From NCBI GenBank assembly GCA_023376005.1, contig CM042176.1, positions 13,195,694 to 13,259,693 on the forward strand: 64,000 nucleotides of DNA. The letters are read 5' to 3'. Below the pieces are notes generated by a model. It did no database searches, was not told the origin of the DNA, and worked only from the letters and a program-made list of their open reading frames with translations. Made by a program: the position numbers and the translations under genes. Below are positions 21,596 through 31,682 of the stretch, piece after piece; within the stretch, counting starts at the first letter, position 1; each line of letters starts with the position of its first letter. The stretch is from Doryteuthis pealeii. Its lineage: Eukaryota > Mollusca > Cephalopoda > Myopsida > Loliginidae.

Positions 21596-21907
21596 AACGC
21601 TAGCGAAAAGGGATAGCATTGCTCGCTGTTTGGTTGATACCGATAATAGGCTACTACGCCAACTTACTTATGGGCCAAATTCAAGTCGCGCTGTCAGCAC
21701 GGATTCATTCTGTCTCTGTCGGTCTGTGTGTGTTCTTAAAATCATGCCACGCTAATGAATGAAACAAAAACGTCATAAAATAACCCAAGTGTTGACATGC
21801 CGTATAATCCAACTAAATCTTAACGTGGAAAATTATTCACTGTGTCTATCATTATAAAAACGTTTGGGTGAATCCAAAATTTCCTACTGGAAAAATTAGA
21901 ACATCAG

Positions 21908-22030
21908 CCCTGTCGTGACGCAGTGGCTAATGTGCCGAACTATGATATCATAGCGGGTTCGAACTCCAGTAGCGCTACGAGGTTCACTTTCGGACTAATA
22001 CTCTCTGGCCCCGCATCCAGCCCAGTTAAT
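21908..22030 (+). mobile_element. tRNA-like SINE head, plus copy
   Basis: Mirror of 9118-9240: A box tgacgcagtggctaatgtg (21916) and B box gggttcgaactcc (21955). Both arms keep the boxes intact. Confidence 0.65.
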
Positions 22031-22436
22031 AGTCCTGTCGAATAGGGCTTTAAAATACACCGACTGCACCTCTGCAGAGGGGTAAGAATCCTTCCAATGG
22101 GGCTACCTGTTGGCCGTTGGTGGCAACCCATCATGCTTAAGGATGAGTCTTTGTTGATGAGCAGACTGACCTGCAACACTCCACTTAGACTCTTACTTAG
22201 GCTAGATGGGCGGTCGGAGAGGCCTCCGGCTGGTCATGGCCAGCCCTAGTACCTATATGATTTTTCCCAACCATATTGCCCTTATGGCAAGCTCCAATCC
22301 TTTTTATCATATGGGTGCTAGAAGGCGGTGGCTGAGGGTCTACATGTCGTGGGAATGACGTTAAATTATCTGATGGTGAGGTTTTGGGGGTTTGGGGAAT
22401 GTGAAGCACCCCTTCATCGCCATTGCTCCCTGGTCC
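22031..22436 (+). mobile_element. SINE copy, plus orientation, tail missing
   Basis: Head tcgaatagggctttaaaatacacc to cattgctccctggtcca. Same truncation as its partner at 8716-9117, so the truncation predates the duplication. Confidence 0.72.
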
Positions 22437-23040
22437 ATGAATGCACCAATTGCACCTCTGCAGAGGGGTAAGACTCCCCCAAATGGGGCCACCTGTTGGC
22501 CGTGGGTGGCGACCTGTGATGCTTAAGGATAGAACCCAGGTGGATTAGCAGTCTTGCAATACTTTGGCCCTTTATTTGGCTAGACGGGCGGTCGGAGAGG
22601 TCCCTTCCTATCAATTGGCTGGTCATGTGAAGCCCTAGCACCTATATGATTGCCCCAATCCTTTTTATTATATGGGTGCTAGAAGGCGGTGACTGAGGGT
22701 CTTCATGTCCTGGGGATGACGTTAAACTCTATCTGATGGTGAGGTTCCAGTTTTGGAGGTTTGGGGAATGTGGAGCTCCCCTTCATCATCATTGCTCCCT
22801 GGTCCACTCTGACCCGGAGTGGTAGTACCTGTTAGGGTCTTGTCGGCATGATCCACCGAGGTTGATATTCCGTAAAACAAACCAAACCAAACTGGAGTGG
22901 TAGTACCTGTTAGGGTCCCATCTATTGGTTAAAAAGAATGTGTTCAAAATAAACTGGGTTTTTTCAATAATTGAGTACCCCTACGACATAAAATAACCCA
23001 ACAAGGGCTGACATGCCGTAAAATCTAACCAACAGTTAAC
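22437..23040 (+). mobile_element. SINE copies, plus orientation, nested
   Basis: Mirror of 8125-8715: a full body to gttgatattccgtaaaac (22880), then the remnant and second-subtype tail of the older copy to about 23035. Confidence 0.75.
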
Positions 23041-23584
23041 AATGTTCCTATAGAGGAATCTGAGAAAAGTAATTTCTCGTACAATGCTGTAACTTACAGA
23101 ACTATAAGTTTTTCATAAATATTTTCATATTTTTCCTACATGCTAAGAGATTTACAGTGTAGCAAATACTGCTAGAGTGTTTAGACTTTTCACATAGGCC
23201 ACACCTACATTGTATTTACCTCGTACCCCACTTGTACGGGTTAGGTACAAAGGCCCTATTAACGTGGGACCACCCACAAACCGAAGCTCATGGGTGGCGG
23301 GTGGAAAAATTGCGTCGATCCCGTCGGCATTCCCCCTCAGGGGGGCGCCTCAGGCACTGGGTAATAAACCCAGTCCTGCCCCTTTAAATCGAGGGGATAG
23401 GTATTGCCTGGGGGGATAGCATCGATCCCAGGGGGCTATTAACTTGTAAAGATCCAGGGCCGAAGCCACTGGACCCCTGGCGTGGCCACACCTACATCAC
23501 CCATCATCATTTACTAGAGGGCACAAGATCCTCAATATGCACTACATGCCAAGAGAGATTTAAATTACCGCCATGAACCAAAAG
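23041..23584. repeat. GC-rich dispersed repeat, copy 2
   Basis: Reverse of 7566-8130; see that entry for the shared segments. Open frame 23210-23419 is an artefact of this repeat. Confidence 0.6.
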
Positions 23585-24250
23585 CTTAGCCGCCCTGTTG
23601 GCTGAGGCGTTAGAATGCACCTCAACTGAGGGGTAAGACTCTCCCAATGAGGCCACCTGTTGTCCGTGAGTGGCGACCCGTGATGCTTAAGGGCGGAGTC
23701 TTCGGGGATGAGCAGTCCATGACATACAACACTCCACTTAGACCCAGACTTTGGCTAGACGATCAATCGGCTGGTCACGTCAAGCCCTAGCACCTATATG
23801 ATTTTCCCAACCCTATTGCCCTTATGGCAAGCCCCAACCCCTTTTTATCATATGGGTGTTAGAAGGCGGTGACTGCGGGTCTACATGTTCTGGGAATGAC
23901 GTTAAACTCTATCTGATGGTGAGGTTCCAGTTTTGGAGGTTTGGGGAATGTGGAGCACCCCTTCATCACCATTGCTCCCTGGTCCACTCTGACCCGGAGT
24001 GGTAGTACCTGTTAGGGTCCCATCTATGGGTTAAATAGAAAAATGTATTTATAAAAAAATTGTATTATCCATTAAGAATTGATTTATTTCAAAACTTTAT
24101 CGGCATTAAATGACCCACTGAGGTTGATATGCCGTAAAACAAAACAAAACAAAACAAACAAAATTGTATTATGCATTAAAAATGAAATTATTTCAAAACT
24201 TTGTCGGCATTGAACATTTTTTAATACCAAATTACCAATAGAAGTATTCG
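23585..24250 (+). mobile_element. SINE copy, full, plus orientation
   Basis: Head gccgccctgttggctgaggcg to tail gttgatatgccgtaaaacaaaac, followed by an older tail fragment (gtcggcattgaac..ggcataaaataaccc) to 24250. The left arm lost the equivalent of roughly 23770-24240. Confidence 0.8.
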
Positions 24251-24572
24251 GCATAAAATAACCCAAACCCAAACCCAACCAAACCGTAAGAAAATCCAAC
24301 AGGATTCCTCTTACGCACATTTTCTAAGATCCCAGGAATTCTCCCGGATACACTCCTTTATACTTTTAGATATGATATACATCCTGTATCAGGGCCGGTA
24401 GTAGAGGCAACATAAGTGGTGGTTGAGGGTCAGCTCGCCACCAGACCCCACTCTACGATCGCTTAATTTTGTAGTGGTAGTGTCTGTTAGGGTCACATCT
24501 ATGGATTCAATAGAAAAAAATGTGTTTAAAAAATTGAATTTAAAAAAGAAATTGAGTATCTATCAAGAATGA

Positions 24573-24794
24573 ATTAAACGAAAACCTTTTCGGCATGACC
24601 TAACAAATTTATGTAATATTCATAGAAAAGTTGAAGAGAGTTACTGTAATCGATGTAACATGTGTCTCTGTGACACATGTTACAAGACCCACTTGAACGA
24701 GTCACCTCATTGTCCAGCTCGTCCACTTTCAGTGAGAGAGGAGGCAGTAAAAAAAACAAAAAAAACGGATATCCCAAGGCCCCACCCTCCTTAG
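24573..24794 (+). pseudogene. B-box zinc finger (TRIM-like) fragment
   Basis: An open frame of 73 codons with no in-frame ATG before the domain. From 24612 it reads LCNIHRKVEESYCNRCNMCL and continues with a C-x2-C and a TH..PH pair. That is the C-x2-H, C-x2-C, C-x2-C, H, H spacing of a B-box type 2 finger, the protein-interaction module of TRIM E3 ubiquitin ligases. No RING, coiled coil or SPRY/NHL domain is visible nearby. The frame ends at a TAG (24792) after a lysine-rich stretch. It could be an exon of a host TRIM gene lying outside the window, a processed pseudogene or transposon-captured sequence. Its 5' side abuts a SINE tail scrap, which favours a relic. Confidence 0.5.
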
Positions 24795-25135
24795 AGAAAT
24801 TGAAGAGTGGAAAAACAATCTTCAGGAAAGAAACCGAAAATCCCGAGTTTACTGTGCAGGATTAGAAAGAGAGTGCGATCTAAATATACTATATACTATA
24901 AACTAATTTATCAATACACACAACGTTAATGAAAATTATTTCAACCAATTTATTAATACATGAAGTTATCATAATGACTTGATTCAGCATTAAATAAGCC
25001 GAAAAGGGTTTATATGCCGTAAAACAAAGAAACAACCACAAAAACCTGGTGGAGTTAACTAGTTTCGAAAATACTAAACAAGGAAATGGGGATTTTTTGT
25101 TGTCCTCATCAAATTTCCAAACAAATCCAAATCGA
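24795..25135. other. AT-rich stretch with two tandem-unit relics
   Basis: Contains two diverged units (24898-24975) of the 45-bp family that is tandem at 31497-31668, and a SINE-tail scrap (gccgaaaagggtttatatgccgtaaaac, 24999). No gene. Confidence 0.5.
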
Positions 25136-25395
25136 AATTTCCAATGCATTTATAGTAAAATTCATTTCTAATGCATTCTTATAGTAAAATTCATTTCTAA
25201 TGCATTCTTATAAAATAATTTCCAATGCAATGCATTCTTATAGTAAAATCATTTCCAATGCATTCTTATAGTAAAACCATTTCCAATGCATTCTTATAGT
25301 AAATCATTTCCAATGCATTCTTATAGTAAAATCATTTCCAATGCATTCTTATAGTAAAATCATTTTCAATGCAATCTTATAGTAAAATCCATTTT
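25136..25395 (+). repeat. Minisatellite, about 31-bp unit
   Basis: Around eight units of the form atttccaatgcattcttatagtaaaat with small length variation. The flanks share caaatttc(c/t)aaacaaat(c/a)ca. The following stretch (25396-25609) holds no feature except a TCTTATTATAATGG element start at its end. Confidence 0.9.
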
Positions 25396-25609
25396 GTTGT
25401 CATTTCTCCTTGTCCTCATCAAATTTCTAAACAAATACACCTACTTTCAACTATTTGTTAGGGATCCTTGAATTCATCAAATGTCGAACAGGATCTGGAT
25501 CTGCCCAAACGCACATTGGTCTATTGGCTGTGGTAAGAGGATCCTATATCTACGAAACAATAATATCTGTAAATCAGACGCCTGACCCTTCTGTTTAAAA
25601 AAAAAAATA

Positions 25610-25662
25610 TCTTATTATAATGGAGATTCGGTGTCTGTCTGTAACCGAAACTACGTCACTGC
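25610..25662 (+). mobile_element. Helitron 5' end fragment
   Basis: A/TCTTATTATAATGGAGATT followed by ggtgtctgtctgtaaccgaaactac, identical in layout to the start of the element at 36500. It is cut off at about 25662. Confidence 0.65.
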
Positions 25663-25682
25663 AATACTTTGCTATTCCAAAT

Positions 25683-25734
25683 GGTCACTCATCTAATTAG
25701 TGAGTAGGCTCAACAGTGCCTAACTTCGGTGACC
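25683..25734 (-). mobile_element. 5S rRNA-like segment
   Basis: On the minus strand ggtcaccgaagttaggcactg..tagatgagtgacc follows the 5S box A to box C order. Closest to the segment at 36340-36392, with which it shares upstream ctttgctattcc/tttaca text. It is a promoter relic or SINE3-like piece, not a 5S gene. Confidence 0.55.
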
Positions 25735-25923
25735 AGAGCGACTCAAAATTCAAACGGACAGACAGGAGCAGACGGAACCAACGAACCCCGGCGTAATCCA
25801 GCAGATACCATCATAGCAGAAAAAGAAGTATTTGCTGTAGTATGTTTTTCCTTGTGGTTAGCGTCTATTTTTTGGATGGTCTGTTTGATTTGTTTGATCT
25901 GATATATATATATATATATATAT

Positions 25924-26182
25924 ATCCGCTATCACACGTCACCTACTTGATAATCCTGCATGCGCAGCGTCTTATAATCATTCAATGTTCACTATATTAG
26001 AGGCCGCTGACAACGAATTACGTCTTTCAATTCTTGAATCCTTATTGATCATCAAATTCCGCCCCGAACTCTGTATACAAAAACAATCCTTCAATTTACT
26101 GTTATTCGGATCCAACAACCACTCCTCCAACAATAATATTGTTGATAATAACTCTGCCTGTTCTCACAACTCTGCTACGTAA
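25924..26182 (+). pseudogene. Penelope-like element, C-terminal end of GIY-YIG ORF
   Basis: Open in frame from immediately after the (TA)n run at 25902-25923. It opens AITRHLLDNPACAASYNHS and continues into FTILEAADNELRLSILES and IIKFRPELCIQKQSF. This matches the tail of Penelope-like endonuclease ORFs: a histidine-rich zinc-binding stretch, an E-LE(S/A)-x2-I motif and a K-x-(K/R)-P-x-L-x3 finish. The ATG at 25985 is internal, not a start. Reverse transcriptase and the GIY-YIG core are absent, having been lost at the microsatellite. The hammerhead fold at 26278 sits 96 bp past the TAA, as expected for the 3' pLTR of such an element. Confidence 0.72.
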
Positions 26183-26277
26183 TATATATATTTAAAAAAA
26201 AAATTTTTTTTTTTTTTACTTCCACATCTGTTGATTTTACACATTATTCCTCGTACAAACATTAGTGTCACGGTATG

Positions 26278-26323
26278 CTTCTCTGATGAGACGTGACCGA
26301 AAAAAAGATATCTTTTTCAGAAG
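26278..26323 (+). ncRNA. Hammerhead ribozyme fold (type I), weak stem II
   Basis: Order on the plus strand: stem I strand cttct (26278-26282), core CTGATGA (26283-26289), stem II region 26290-26298, GAAA (26299-26302). Next come stem III aaaaagatatcttttt (26302-26317), which is fully self-complementary, cleavage base C (26318), and stem I partner agaag (26319-26323). Both core strands are exact. Stem II has only its closing G-C pair, so activity is doubtful, but its 8-bp stem III is longer than in the other copies. It lies in the presumed pLTR of the Penelope fragment just upstream. Confidence 0.68.
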
Positions 26324-26387
26324 AAAAAAAAATTGTGAAATTGTATTTATTATAACATCTCACAATGCACACGCTTTTTAAAACCAT

Positions 26388-26392
<5 letters not shown>

Positions 26393-26455
<63 letters not shown>
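26393..26455. repeat. (TA)n microsatellite
   Basis: Around 30 TA units. It bounds the Penelope fragment on its right, as another (TA)n bounds it on the left at 25902-25923. Confidence 0.98.
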
Positions 26456-26457
<2 letters not shown>

Positions 26458-26599
26458 ATTATTAAACCATGCTGTTATTATTTTAAACAGTTTAAATGAT
26501 AAAAGATAAAATAATCAGCTATAATGAATAAACATTAGAAATAAATGTGAAGAGTTATTCCACAGTTGCAGTTAATTTTAATAATTTTATAATATATTA

Positions 26600-26869
26600 T
26601 TTTGAAGGCCAGTACAATGCGTATGAAAAATAAAAACAAAAAGATGTTATTTTTGTCTTATCGATTTCATAAAGGAGGAGAAGAAGAAAGAGAAAAAAAA
26701 GGAGAAGAAAAGGAAATAAGAAGAGAAATTATAACCACACAGATAAAAACATAAGCACGTCATTTCTGAAAATAAACTCTGATGATGAAGCTCTAGCTTT
26801 GAAATCGATAAGACAAAAATAACATCTTTTTGTTTTTATTTTTCATACGCATTGTACTGGCCTTCAAAA
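26600..26869. mobile_element. Foldback element with hammerhead-like centre
   Basis: Left arm ttttgaaggccagtacaatgcg.. (26600-26668) is the near-exact reverse complement of 26801-26869. Between the arms on the plus strand is CTGATGA (26779-26785), hairpin aagctctagctt, GAAA (26801-26804) and self-complementary atcgat. After that comes cleavage base A (26810) and ag, pairing with ct before the core. Stem I is only 2 bp here. The outer end gaaggc-x-atgcgtat is shared with the element at 28126. Confidence 0.75.
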
Positions 26870-27354
26870 TATTAATATATTATAACATACTTAACAATAC
26901 TTCAAGCAAATTACCAATTGCTTTTAATAATTTTATTTTAATAATGTGTAGGCATAATTCTATTCTCAGAATATGGTCGTAGAAAGGCAAATGATATTTA
27001 CTAATATGTATTTTTATTAGGTATCAACAATTCAAGCGCCAATTTTCACTTTAAAAACAAATTAAAATCATATGTCAAATTTTTGTTTAAGTAAAAAAGT
27101 AGTAACATAATGAGCATCAGTAAAAAAAGAAAAAAAAATAAAAATGATATTACATATGTAATGAATTTTTGATACATTTTAAACATTAAATTCTGCCAAG
27201 AAATTTACGAAAGCGGACGCTTTGTATGAAGTAAAAAATACATACTAAAACAAACACGTTATTGAGATTTTAAAACAATTTATGCTGAAGTCATATTTGT
27301 TTTATTCATTATTACTGGGTATTCAAATTATTTCTAATTCATTTTTTAAACGAA
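26870..27354. other. AT-rich stretch
   Basis: No gene or repeat boundary recognised. The phrase aatacttcaagcaaattacc (26896) recurs after the foldbacks at 28404 and 62094, marking the common downstream edge of that element family. Confidence 0.45.
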
Positions 27355-27770
27355 TTTTTTTAAACCCCCTTTTTTATCTATTTAATCAATAGATGGGACC
27401 TGGAGTGTTCGTACTTGGTGGGCCTAACAAGTACTACCACTACAGGTGAATGTGGGCCTGGGAGTAATGGCAATGAAGGGGTACTCCACAGAGCTCCATA
27501 ATTGGAACCTCACCACTAGATTCAGTTTTACCATAAGAGCAATACGGTAGGGACAATCATATAGGTACTAGGGCTTGACATGACCAGCCGATTTATTGGG
27601 GGGACCTCTCCGACCGCCCGTCTAGCCCAAGTAAGGGTACATGCCATGGACTGCTCTGTAAACACAAGGGGTCGTCACCTACGGCCAACAGGTGGCCCAA
27701 TTGGAAGGAGGTTTTACTCAGCAGAGGTGCTGTCGGCGTATTGTACAGCCTCAGCCAATAGAGCTAAATA
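27355..27770 (-). mobile_element. SINE copy, older
   Basis: Body with private changes (ggagtgttcgtacttggtgggcc insertion near 27399) and head cagcctcagccaatagagc. The tail is replaced by AT-rich sequence. The next 350 bp (27771-28125) is AT-rich with no feature. Confidence 0.7.
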
Positions 27771-28125
27771 AATAAGGACACATATCTAATACTTAGCTCC
27801 TTTTAATTGTTACTTTTTAGGGGTAAAAAATAAAATAAATTAAATTAATATTTTTCATCACTTTAATGCAACAAGCAATTAAAAAAAAAACAAGCAATTA
27901 GGAACTGAATTTCAGTTTTTGTCATATGTACAAAATAATTTTTGAAAAATAGAATTATATTTCAAAACACTCAACTGTAAAGGGTTACATTTAAAAAAAA
28001 AATTCTATAAATTATTTTCCTCTTATTGTTTTTCTTACCCACCCACTACCTGGTGTTAAAATGTTTTTAATCCGGTCATGGACCGGATACATTTGCTAGT
28101 GTATATATATATATATTCTGCTTGA

Positions 28126-28378
28126 AGGCAATTACAATGCGTATATCGCATAAAATTCGATAATTATAGAAGATAATAATGACAAGTGAATTTCGGTAAA
28201 GAATTATTCTGTGTGTAGAACATCGTACAGACTGTTTCAACTTTATTAAGTCTCATCAGCGATGTATACATCACTGATCTTAATAAAGTTGAAAACAGTT
28301 AAATTCATCATTATTATCTTCTATAATTATCGAATTTTATGCGATATACGCATTGTAATTGCCTTCAAGCAAAAAATA
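28126..28378. mobile_element. Foldback element carrying a hammerhead
   Basis: The arms gcttgaaggcaattacaatgcg.. (28126) and its reverse complement (ending 28378) meet at gatgtatacatc (28261-28272), which lies in hammerhead stem I. The left arm holds an intact hammerhead on the minus strand. The right arm has lost about 38 bp including the cleavage-site side and has a damaged core (CTGATC). (TA)n lies just outside at 28101-28115 and 28440-28468. Confidence 0.8.
28220..28265 (-). ncRNA. Hammerhead ribozyme (type I), canonical
   Basis: Minus-strand order: stem I acatcg (28265-28260), CTGATGA (28259-28253), stem II gactt-aata-aagtt (28252-28239; five pairs, the outer one G.T), GAAA (28238-28235). 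Stem III acagtctgt follows (28235-28227; aca/tgt around gtc), then cleavage base A (28226), then stem I cgatgt (28225-28220), pairing six of six. Every invariant core base is present. A 3-bp stem III is typical of Penelope and retrozyme hammerheads, which usually self-cut best as dimers. Confidence 0.85.
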
Positions 28379-28437
28379 TAAATAATAATACATACTTTAT
28401 TCAACAATGCTTCTAAAATAAACAAACATCCAAAAAT

Positions 28438-28481
<44 letters not shown>

Positions 28482-28948
28482 CGTGTGCGAATGCCTATTG
28501 GAGAGAGAAAATGTTGCTTCAAAGTCCTAAATCGTTGATACAAACCTTTTTTTCATAAAAGAAACACTTTTATTTGCCCACTCATTTGTAATATTTTGGA
28601 TTTTACACACAGCAATTATGCAGCGGGAAGCCCACTTAATTCTGTAAAAATCCGGCTAAACGGATGCCTTATCGAATGTCAGCCTTTTTTAATCTTAAAC
28701 ACTTAAAGGATAAATTGTCCTAGTTCAGATAGTGAAATTTGGCCATTCCCCAAAAATCTGGTCAACGGTCCTTGAAAAAAAAAAAAAAAAAAAAAATAAT
28801 AATAACCCAGACAGATGTAATGTACGACAGTGTTATAGACATCCGCTTTTGTCGAAATAAATAAATACCACTTGCAAAAAAAAAAAAAAATGATGTAATT
28901 CGCTCACTTAGAGGTTATTCACCTTGGCTTATTGTTTAGTCATTAATT
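28379..28948. other. Stretch with (TA)n, poly(A) runs
   Basis: (TA)n(TG)n at 28440-28482, A runs at 28772 and 28877. No gene seen. Confidence 0.5.
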
Positions 28949-29622
28949 TAGCAGTAAATAAAATAATAACAGATGATTTACAAACATTTTTATTTAACAG
29001 TAAATAAACTTATAACATATGAGACACAAAACATTTTTATTTACAATAAATAAAATAATAACAGATGATTTACAAAACATTTTTATTTAGCAGTAAATAA
29101 ACTAATAACAGATGAGATACAAAACATTTTTTATTTAGCAGTAAATAAACTAATAACAGATGAGATACAAAACATTTTTTATTTAGCAGTAAATAAACTT
29201 ATAACATATGAGACAAAACATTTTTATTTACATAAATAAACTAATAACAGATAAGACACAAAACATTTTTTATTTAGCAGTAAATAAACTAATAACAGAT
29301 AAGACACAAAACATTTTTTATTTAGCAGTAAATAAACTAATAACAGATGAGCCACAAAACATTTTTTATTTAGCAGTAAATAAACTAACAGATGAGACAC
29401 AAAACATTTTTATTTAGCAATAAATAACTAATAACAGATGAGATACAAACATTTATTTAGCACAAAACATTTTTTATTTAGCAGTAAATAAACTAATAAC
29501 AGATAAGACACAAAACATTTTTATTTAGCAGTAAATAAACTAATAACAGATAAGACACAAAACATTTTTTATTTAGCAGTAAATAAACTAATAACAGATA
29601 AGACGCAAATCATCATTTATTT
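28949..29622 (+). repeat. Minisatellite, about 50-bp unit
   Basis: About 13 units built on aacatttttatttagcagtaaataaactaataacagatgagacac, with unit-length variants. The open frame at 29208-29417 is simply the repeat in one frame. There are no unique spacers, so it is not a CRISPR array. Confidence 0.95.
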
Positions 29623-29624
29623 AA

Positions 29625-30040
29625 CTAGCTACAAAACACCCTCCGGGCGGTTTAAAAATTAATTTATAAAATATATTGCCTGAATGGGGGGGGGTATTAA
29701 GAATTCAATGTCAGAGGGTTTGTATCATAAGTCAGTATGGACATTTAGTCCTGTCCCCCTCAAATGAAATGTTGCGTGCATCTATCAATTATTAATCAAA
29801 TAATTATTTTGAATATTTTGCACATAATTTTACACAAAATCGTAGGTATTTATTTATTTGTAAACTTTTTAGTTAATCTGCTATTACTTAAAAAAAAGGG
29901 CGAGTGTAAAAAATAATTTTAAAAACTAATTACAGGATTGTTCTTTATTCTATGTATTGACGATTTTATGTATTGTGACGTAAACAGTGACGTAGTTTCG
30001 ATTACAGACAAATGGAGACCCAATGTCCACTATTAATAGA
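29625..30040 (-). mobile_element. Helitron-like non-autonomous element (416 bp)
   Basis: Minus strand: starts A/TCTATTAATAGTGGAC with ctgtaatcgaaactacgtcac just inside, and ends with accgcccggagggt, then tgttttgtagCTAG/T. Same termini as the 36500 copy, with a shorter interior. Inserted at the edge of the minisatellite. Confidence 0.7.
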
Positions 30041-30769
30041 TATAAACAGATATTGACCACTAAAAATACTATTGAGAGTGGGGAGTTAAAAATTCAACTC
30101 CAGAAAGTTTGTACCATAAGTAAGTAAAATCATCAAATTTATTAAAGGAGTAAAAAAAAAAAAAAATAAAACAATTTGAAATGGAAACTTAGTTTTGTCC
30201 CTGTCAAATAAAATGTTGTGTGCATCTATATATTATCAATTAAATAATTATTTTTAATATTTTCCACATATATTTTCCACAAAATCGTAGGTATTTATTT
30301 ATTTGTAAACTTTTGAATAAACTTCTTGTTACTGAAAAAAGTAAAAATAATTTTAAAAATTGCTTACTCAAATTTTGAGTGTATATAACACAGATCTTAG
30401 TTTTTATTCTAATTTATTATAACCCAATTTTTAGTAGTAGGGAAGATCTAGAACTTATTTACAGACAAAAATAGGTTACAAAAGGTCGCCATTTTTCAGG
30501 ACCCCCTCAAATTTGGAGAGCTAAAAATCGACATTACTCCGCCAATTTTAGAATTGGAAGCTCAAATTTTGGGAATAGTTTAACTTTAACATAATTCATA
30601 ATTGTACAAAATTTCAGAAAAATTAGTTTTTATGCTATGTATTGACGATTTTGACTATAAATCAAATACTTATTAATAGACTTACGCAATCATTTAGAAT
30701 ATTATAATGTAAGCCGTGACATAGTTTTGGTTACAGACAGAAATACACCTAACCTCCATTATTAATAGA
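30041..30769 (-). mobile_element. Helitron-like element, 3' end lost
   Basis: 5' end A/TCTATTAATAATGGAGG at 30769 and ctgtaaccaaaactatgtcac inside it. Its far part (30060-30350) repeats text of the element at 29690-29880 (gtttgta-ccataag, tgtgcatctat, aaaatcgtaggtatttatttatttgtaaac), but I find no CTRR terminus. Confidence 0.6.
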
Positions 30770-30957
30770 TGGATGCCCTGATGGAATTAGTACATTGGTA
30801 TCCATGTGAATTCCAATAAAATCCAGAAACAGAGTATTTTGTAGTTTTCCTTATTATAAACGCATTAAAGTGTATGCCCGATTTTAATGCTCAATGCCGC
30901 CTCTTTCCTGAGTTTTGAATAAATACGTACCTACCAAAATAGACGTGACTACTTCCC

Positions 30958-30960
<3 letters not shown>

Positions 30961-31017
<57 letters not shown>
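30961..31017. repeat. (TA)n microsatellite
   Basis: About 28 TA units, forming the left border of the foldback at 31018. Confidence 0.98.
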
Positions 31018-31018
<1 letters not shown>

Positions 31019-31389
31019 TATATATTGGCAGCATTTTTTCTTTTAAACATGTTTTGTTAAACTCTACTGACAATTCTTGTCGGACGAGTTTTTGTTTGAT
31101 CCTTTATAATTGTCTGGCCATCTTTTTAATATCCAGGTGGAATCGGTGTCGGGGAATTGCCCCTCCTACTACTAATTCCTACTGCTACTGCTTGTTTTAA
31201 AAGCGAGACAATGGAAACATTCCACTAGTTCCACACCTGATGATAGTACAAAGACCTACAGAAAGTGCTCGTGAAAGAACCTTTGGTGGATTGCTACACC
31301 AATTCCACCCGGATATTAAAAAAATGGCCAGCCAGTTAGAAAGGATCGAACAAAAAACTCGTCCAACAAGAATTGTCAGTAAAGTTTAA
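31018..31389. mobile_element. Head-to-head Penelope 5' fragments
   Basis: The minus strand from about 31150 to 31020 and the plus strand from 31230 to 31385 encode the same peptide region. The plus arm gives ERTFGGLLHQFHPDIKKMA, and the minus arm gives HLDIKKMARQL and ends EFNKTCLKEKMLPIYTY. Between them, plus strand 31226 onward reads CTGATGAT, a GTA/TAC hairpin, GAAA, gtgc: a decayed hammerhead. Both arms stop at the same place (..ggcagcatt) beside (TA)n or (CA)n. This peptide region, with a basic helix followed by an N-x-TC..LPKYT-type motif, resembles the N terminus of Penelope-like ORFs. Confidence 0.62.
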
Positions 31390-31416
31390 CAACACACACA
31401 CACACACACACACATA

Positions 31417-31465
<49 letters not shown>
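31390..31465. repeat. (CA)n(TA)n compound microsatellite
   Basis: (CA) then (TA) on the plus strand; right border of the foldback. Confidence 0.97.
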
Positions 31466-31469
<4 letters not shown>

Positions 31470-31496
31470 AAAAAATAACAAAAAAGATCTAGGTTG

Positions 31497-31668
31497 GGCT
31501 TATTAATACACATAAAGTTAATAAAAATTATTTCTACTAGTTTATTAATACACACGAAGTTAATACAAATTATTTCTACTAGCTTATTAATACACATAAA
31601 GTTAATAAAAATTTTTTTTACTAATTTATTAATACACACGAAGTTAAAATTGTTTCTAGTAGTTTATT
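31497..31668 (+). repeat. Minisatellite, about 45-bp unit
   Basis: Four units of ttattaatacacataaagttaataaaaattatttctactagt type. The minus-strand open frame at 31376-31639 is this repeat. Confidence 0.92.
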
Positions 31669-31682
31669 AATTCTTTCTTCTT

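Larger units (their letters stand above)
21440..24475 (-). repeat. Right arm of large inverted duplication
   Basis: Partner of 6966-9720. It is about 280 bp longer because it keeps a SINE tail and flank that the left arm lost. The outer boundary is at tacgatcgcttaattttgta (24456-24475). The arms are separated by about 11.7 kb. Confidence 0.85.

Noticed and set aside
28949..29622. CRISPR-like regular repeats
   Set aside because: Units are contiguous with no unique spacers and vary in length; this is a eukaryotic minisatellite.
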